Below, piece by piece: positions 61,232 to 64,000 of a DNA stretch of 64,000 bases (the first letter of the stretch is position 1; each line of letters begins with the position of its first letter). Source of the DNA: Falsiroseomonas sp051860665. GTDB taxonomy: Bacteria; Pseudomonadota; Alphaproteobacteria; Acetobacterales; Acetobacteraceae. Position numbers and translations under genes: made by a program. Location: the NCBI RefSeq assembly GCF_051860665.1, contig NZ_JBHYDM010000007.1, positions 1 to 64,000 on the forward strand, read 5' to 3'. A model generated the notes under the pieces. The model ran no database searches, had not been told where the DNA came from, and saw only the letters and a program-made list of their open reading frames with translations.

Positions 61232-62104
61232 TCAAGGTGTGGCGGGGGCCTCCGCCGTGCTGTCGGACTCGGCGTCCTGCTTCAGCCGGATATAGGAGCG
61301 CATGGAGAAGGGCAGCATGCCGAGATAGATCAACCCGCCCGCCGCCAGGGCCGCCCAGGGTTCCGCCACCAGCAGCGCGACATAGAGCCCGACGCCGAGC
61401 AGCAGCGGCAGCACCATGAAGCGCGGCACGCGGAAATTCTTGAAGGACCAGGTCGGCAGGGTGCTCACCATCAGCACGCCCACCACCACCAGCACCGTGC
61501 CCACCAGGATCGGGTGGCGGATCGCGGCGCCGGTGTTCAGCCAGCCCCATTCGGAAAAGGCCAGTGCCCCGAACAGCGGGAACAGGGCGCAGCCGGCGCC
61601 CGCCGGGGCCGGCACGCCGGTGAAGAAGTTGTAGGCATAGGCCGGCTTCGGCGCCGGGCCGATATCCAGCGAGGCATTGAAGCGCGCCAGCCGCAGGGCG
61701 GAGCAGACGGCAAACAGCAGGCAGGGCACGAAGCCCAGCGGCCCCACCGTATGCATCGACCACAGGTACAGCACCATGGCCGGCGCCACGCCGAAGGACA
61801 GGAAATCCGCCAGGCTGTCGAATTCGGCGCCGAAGCGGGAGGTGGCCTTCAGCAGCCGCGCCAGGCGGCCGTCCAGCCCGTCGATCACCGCCGCCACCAC
61901 GATCAGCGCGGCGGCCAGCGCGAAGCGGTCCTCGATGGCGGCGCGGATCGCCACCAGCCCGGCGCAGAGGCCGAGCATGGTCAGGATATTCGGGATCAGC
62001 CGGTTGAAGGACAGGCCCTCGAAGCGCGGCCGGCTGCGCGGGCGGAAGCGACGCAGCCGCCCGATGCGCGGCGTCTCCGGGGGCAGGCCCTGCTCCCCGC
62101 TCAT
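61232..62104 (-). CDS. pssA: CDP-diacylglycerol-serine O-phosphatidyltransferase
   Basis: A 290-residue type II phosphatidylserine synthase with six to eight helices. The CDP-alcohol motif DGLDGRLARLLKATSRFGAE and FDSLADFLSFGVAPAMV supplies DG-x2-DGR-AR-x8-G-x3-D-x3-D. It makes phosphatidylserine, which psd turns into phosphatidylethanolamine. Its ATG overlaps the psd stop by four bases, so the two enzymes are made together. Confidence 0.94.
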   Translation of the reverse strand: MSGEQGLPPETPRIGRLRRFRPRSRPRFEGLSFNRLIPNILTMLGLCAGLVAIRAAIEDRFALAAALIVVAAVIDGLDGRLARLLKATSRFGAEFDSLADFLSFGVAPAMVLYLWSMHTVGPLGFVPCLLFAVCSALRLARFNASLDIGPAPKPAYAYNFFTGVPAPAGAGCALFPLFGALAFSEWGWLNTGAAIRHPILVGTVLVVVGVLMVSTLPTWSFKNFRVPRFMVLPLLLGVGLYVALLVAEPWAALAAGGLIYLGMLPFSMRSYIRLKQDAESDSTAEAPATP

Positions 62105-62808
62105 GCCGGCGGTGCCGAGGGGGTGGAGGCCGACATGGGCAGCAGCTCCGCCACCACCGTCTCGCCGCCGATCATCAGCTGGCCGATCTGCGCCAGGGGG
62201 CGGCTGCCCTCCGGCAGGTAGACATCGGTGCGGCTGCCGAAGCGGATGATGCCGAAGCGGTCGCCCGCCTGCACCTGGTCGCCTTCCCGCACATGGCAGA
62301 GGATGCGGCGCGCGATCAGGCCGGCGATCTGCACCACCGCCACGTCGCGGCCATCCGGCATGCGGATGGCCAGCGCATTGCGCTCATTGTCCACGCTGGC
62401 CTTGTCCAGGCTGGCATTCAGGAAGGCGCCGGCGCGATAGGCGATGCGGGTGACCGCGCCATCCACCGGCATGCGGTTCACATGCACGTCCAGCACGGAG
62501 AGGAAGATGCAGATCCGGTAGCGCGCGGCGGGGCCGAGGCCCAGCTCCTCCGGCGGCACCGCCATGCCAGCCAGCACCACCCGGCCATCCGCCGGGGCCA
62601 GCACCACCTGGCCGCGGGCCGGCGGCACCCGTTCCGGGTCGCGGAAGAAGTAAAGGCAGAACAGCGTGAAGATCACGCCGGGCCAGAACAGCCAGCCGCC
62701 GAGCAGCAGGCCGCCGATCACGGCGACGGCAAGGCCGCCATAGATGAAGGGGCGCCCGGCCGGATGCGGCTTGGCGACGACGAGGCGGACGCTGGAGATC
62801 AGGCTCAT
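62101..62808 (-). CDS. psd: Phosphatidylserine decarboxylase
   Basis: A 235-residue short-type decarboxylase that makes phosphatidylethanolamine. It has a TM pair (FIYGGLAVAVIGGLLLGGWLFWPGVIFTLFCLYFF), LAPADGRVVLAGM, FLSVLDVHVNRMPVDG, LDKASVDNERNALAIR and, near the C-terminus, the self-cleavage site in IRFGSRTDVYLP (Gly-Ser, which gives the pyruvoyl group). The ATG at 62808 is chosen because earlier in-frame sequence is antisense to the divergent gene. Confidence 0.94.
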   Translation of the reverse strand: MSLISSVRLVVAKPHPAGRPFIYGGLAVAVIGGLLLGGWLFWPGVIFTLFCLYFFRDPERVPPARGQVVLAPADGRVVLAGMAVPPEELGLGPAARYRICIFLSVLDVHVNRMPVDGAVTRIAYRAGAFLNASLDKASVDNERNALAIRMPDGRDVAVVQIAGLIARRILCHVREGDQVQAGDRFGIIRFGSRTDVYLPEGSRPLAQIGQLMIGGETVVAELLPMSASTPSAPPA

Positions 62809-62853
62809 GCGCCCGGTTATGGTATGTTCATCCTTCCCGGACAACATGCATCC

Positions 62854-63282
62854 ATGGACCACCTTCCGCACGGACCCTTCCTGGTCGCGCTCGACGGCTC
62901 GCTTTCGGCCATCAAGGACCATGCCCTGCGCTTCGCCTGGCGCGGCCGCGGCTGCGAGGCCTCACTGGTGGATGGGCAGATCAACCTCGCGGCACAGGCG
63001 GGCTGGGTGCCCTATACGGCGGAACGGCCGGAGGCGCGGTCCGGCGCCTTCGCGGCGCTGGAGGAGATGCCGGGCGAGCTGCCGCAGGGCTGGCGGCTGC
63101 GGCTGATGCCGGATCACAAGGTGCGGCTGGAGGCGGCGGTGGACCTGCATGGCGCCATCACCGCCACCACCCTGGTCAGCGCCATGGTGGGCTTCGCCCT
63201 GGCGCTGGACCCCTATCTGGACCGGCTGGAATCGGCCGGGATGGCAAGCGGCGCCGAAGGCACCGGCAGCGTGAAGACCTGA
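62854..63282 (+). CDS. Hypothetical protein, possible YbjN-like fold
   Basis: A 142-residue soluble protein that I do not recognise. It begins MDHLPHGPFLVALDGSLSAIK and has GWRLRLMPDHKVRLEAAVDLHG and TATTLVSAMVGFALALDPYLDRLES. The alternating strands and a C-terminal helix resemble YbjN or chaperone-like folds, but I do not assign a function. It is divergent from psd (45-base gap). Its last 70 bases overlap the 3' end of the LysM gene on the other strand. Confidence 0.6.
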   Translation: MDHLPHGPFLVALDGSLSAIKDHALRFAWRGRGCEASLVDGQINLAAQAGWVPYTAERPEARSGAFAALEEMPGELPQGWRLRLMPDHKVRLEAAVDLHGAITATTLVSAMVGFALALDPYLDRLESAGMASGAEGTGSVKT

Positions 63283-63998
63283 CCCGGGAAGATCAGGTTC
63301 GGATTGCGGATCTGGTCCCGGTTGGCCTCGAAGATGACGGTGTAGCGGATGCCGCGCCCATAGGCGGCGCGCGCCAGCCGCCACAGGTTGTTCCCCGGCT
63401 GCACCACCACGCGCCCTTCCTGCACGCTGCCTTCCGGCAGCTGGTCGCGCTGGAAGGGCAGCTCGATGCGGGCGGAGACGGCGCCATTGGCGGCCAGCTG
63501 GTCCACCCGCAGCCGGTGGCGGCCGATCGTCACATTCTCCTCCGGCGCCATGGACCAGCGGCCTTCCGCATCGGCCTGGGCATCGCCGGCATGGCGATCG
63601 TTCACATAGACGCGGATGGCGGTGCCCGGCGTCGCGGTTCCGGCGAAGCGGATGGCGCCGGCATCCGTGTAGTCCACCACCTCCAGCCCCAGCGCATGGC
63701 CCGAGGGCGCGGCCGGGCCCTGCAGCACGCGGGCGGGCGCTGAATCGGCTGGCGGCAGCAGCACCACCAGGGGCCTCGCCGGCGGCGCCTCGGGCGCGGC
63801 CGGTGCCGGGGGTTGCGCCTGGATCCGGGCCTGGAGTTGGGCCTGCCGGCGGGTCTCGGCCTCCGCCTGGGCGGTGGCTTCCGCGGCGCGGGCGGCATCG
63901 CGCGCCGCCTGTTCCGCCATCGCCTGGCGACGCGCGGCCTCGGCCTGGGCGAGGGCCTCGGCGCGCGCGGCCTCCTCGGCCCGGCGGGCCGCCTCGCG
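63213..63998 (-). CDS. LysM-domain protein (5' end outside window)
   Basis: The frame is open to the right edge, so only the C-terminal ~261 residues are seen. The first ~90 visible residues are an Ala/Glu/Arg/Gln-rich coiled segment. A beta-rich domain follows (GAIRFAGTATPGTAIRVYVN, GRWSMAPEENVTIGRHRLRV), then a C-terminal LysM with VVVQPGNNLWRLARAAYGRG, FEANRDQIRNPNLIFPGQVF. LysM binds peptidoglycan. The last 15 residues overlap the convergent hypothetical gene. Confidence 0.82.
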   Translation of the reverse strand, partial: REAARRAEEAARAEALAQAEAARRQAMAEQAARDAARAAEATAQAEAETRRQAQLQARIQAQPPAPAAPEAPPARPLVVLLPPADSAPARVLQGPAAPSGHALGLEVVDYTDAGAIRFAGTATPGTAIRVYVNDRHAGDAQADAEGRWSMAPEENVTIGRHRLRVDQLAANGAVSARIELPFQRDQLPEGSVQEGRVVVQPGNNLWRLARAAYGRGIRYTVIFEANRDQIRNPNLIFPGQVFTLPVPSAPLAIPADSSRSR

Positions 63999-64000
63999 CG

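Overview
The window is a gene-dense, high-GC stretch of an alphaproteobacterial chromosome. It carries about 61 protein genes, one tRNA, short intergenic gaps, and no insertion sequence, phage or CRISPR array. Three things point to the Alphaproteobacteria: an F0 operon (atpI-B-E-F'-F) with paired b and b' subunits and no F1 genes beside it; a bchE-bchJ-hemN photosynthesis-pigment operon; and many orphan periplasmic binding proteins. The overall style resembles the phototrophic Acetobacteraceae (Roseomonas-like). That family call is an inference, because there is no 16S gene here.

Layout. 1-5.3 kb: the 3' end of smc, a small molybdopterin-domain oxidoreductase paired with a GGDEF-EAL protein, and a Bug-type (TctC) receptor. 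5.3-11.7 kb: a MASE1-GGDEF protein with a damaged active-site motif, then a minus-strand operon of a P1B-5-type metal ATPase with a hemerythrin tail, a TauE/SafE permease and a BT1-family transporter. 11.8-16.6 kb: a family-5 binding protein, a CE4 deacetylase and an SDR, divergent from a DUF35/thiolase-fold pair. 16.6-20.2 kb: bchE-bchJ-hemN behind a promoter carrying an FNR box and a PpsR-like palindrome. 20.2-26.6 kb: a phospholipase D-family protein, a divergent ohrR/ohr pair, DUF2231 plus a sorbosone-dehydrogenase-like lipoprotein, tRNA-Arg(CCT), and an AtzG/AtzE-like amidase pair. 26.6-32.4 kb: a MacAB-TolC-like efflux system whose adaptor carries an N-terminal GAF/PAS-like sensory module. 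32.4-38.2 kb: DUF2125, chaC, then ftsE-ftsX-ydcF-plsC and a zinc-ribbon protein. 38.3-42.9 kb: an ABC exporter and the F0 operon, closed by a strong terminator. 42.9-49.9 kb: a family-5 binding protein, ilvE, small envelope and housekeeping genes, a LivK-like receptor and a sulfatase/phosphonate monoester hydrolase. 49.9-54.8 kb: a sugar ABC importer without its ATPase, a RutF-like flavin reductase, DUF3047 and a GNAT enzyme. 54.9-59.5 kb: a coupled CoA-transferase cluster, an EamA exporter and a small CxxC protein. 59.5-64 kb: a PTP-like phosphatase, diheme cytochrome c, DUF427, psd-pssA, and a LysM protein running off the right edge.

Many operons are translationally coupled by 1-4 base start/stop overlaps. 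The most informative regulatory region is upstream of bchE. An FNR box lies exactly 41.5 bases from an inferred start site, and the PpsR-like palindrome sits in the promoter spacer, which suggests activation at low oxygen and repression in air. The most unusual proteins are the sensory efflux adaptor, the thiolase-fold protein lacking its nucleophilic cysteine, and the MASE1 protein with GGEVF in place of GGDEF.
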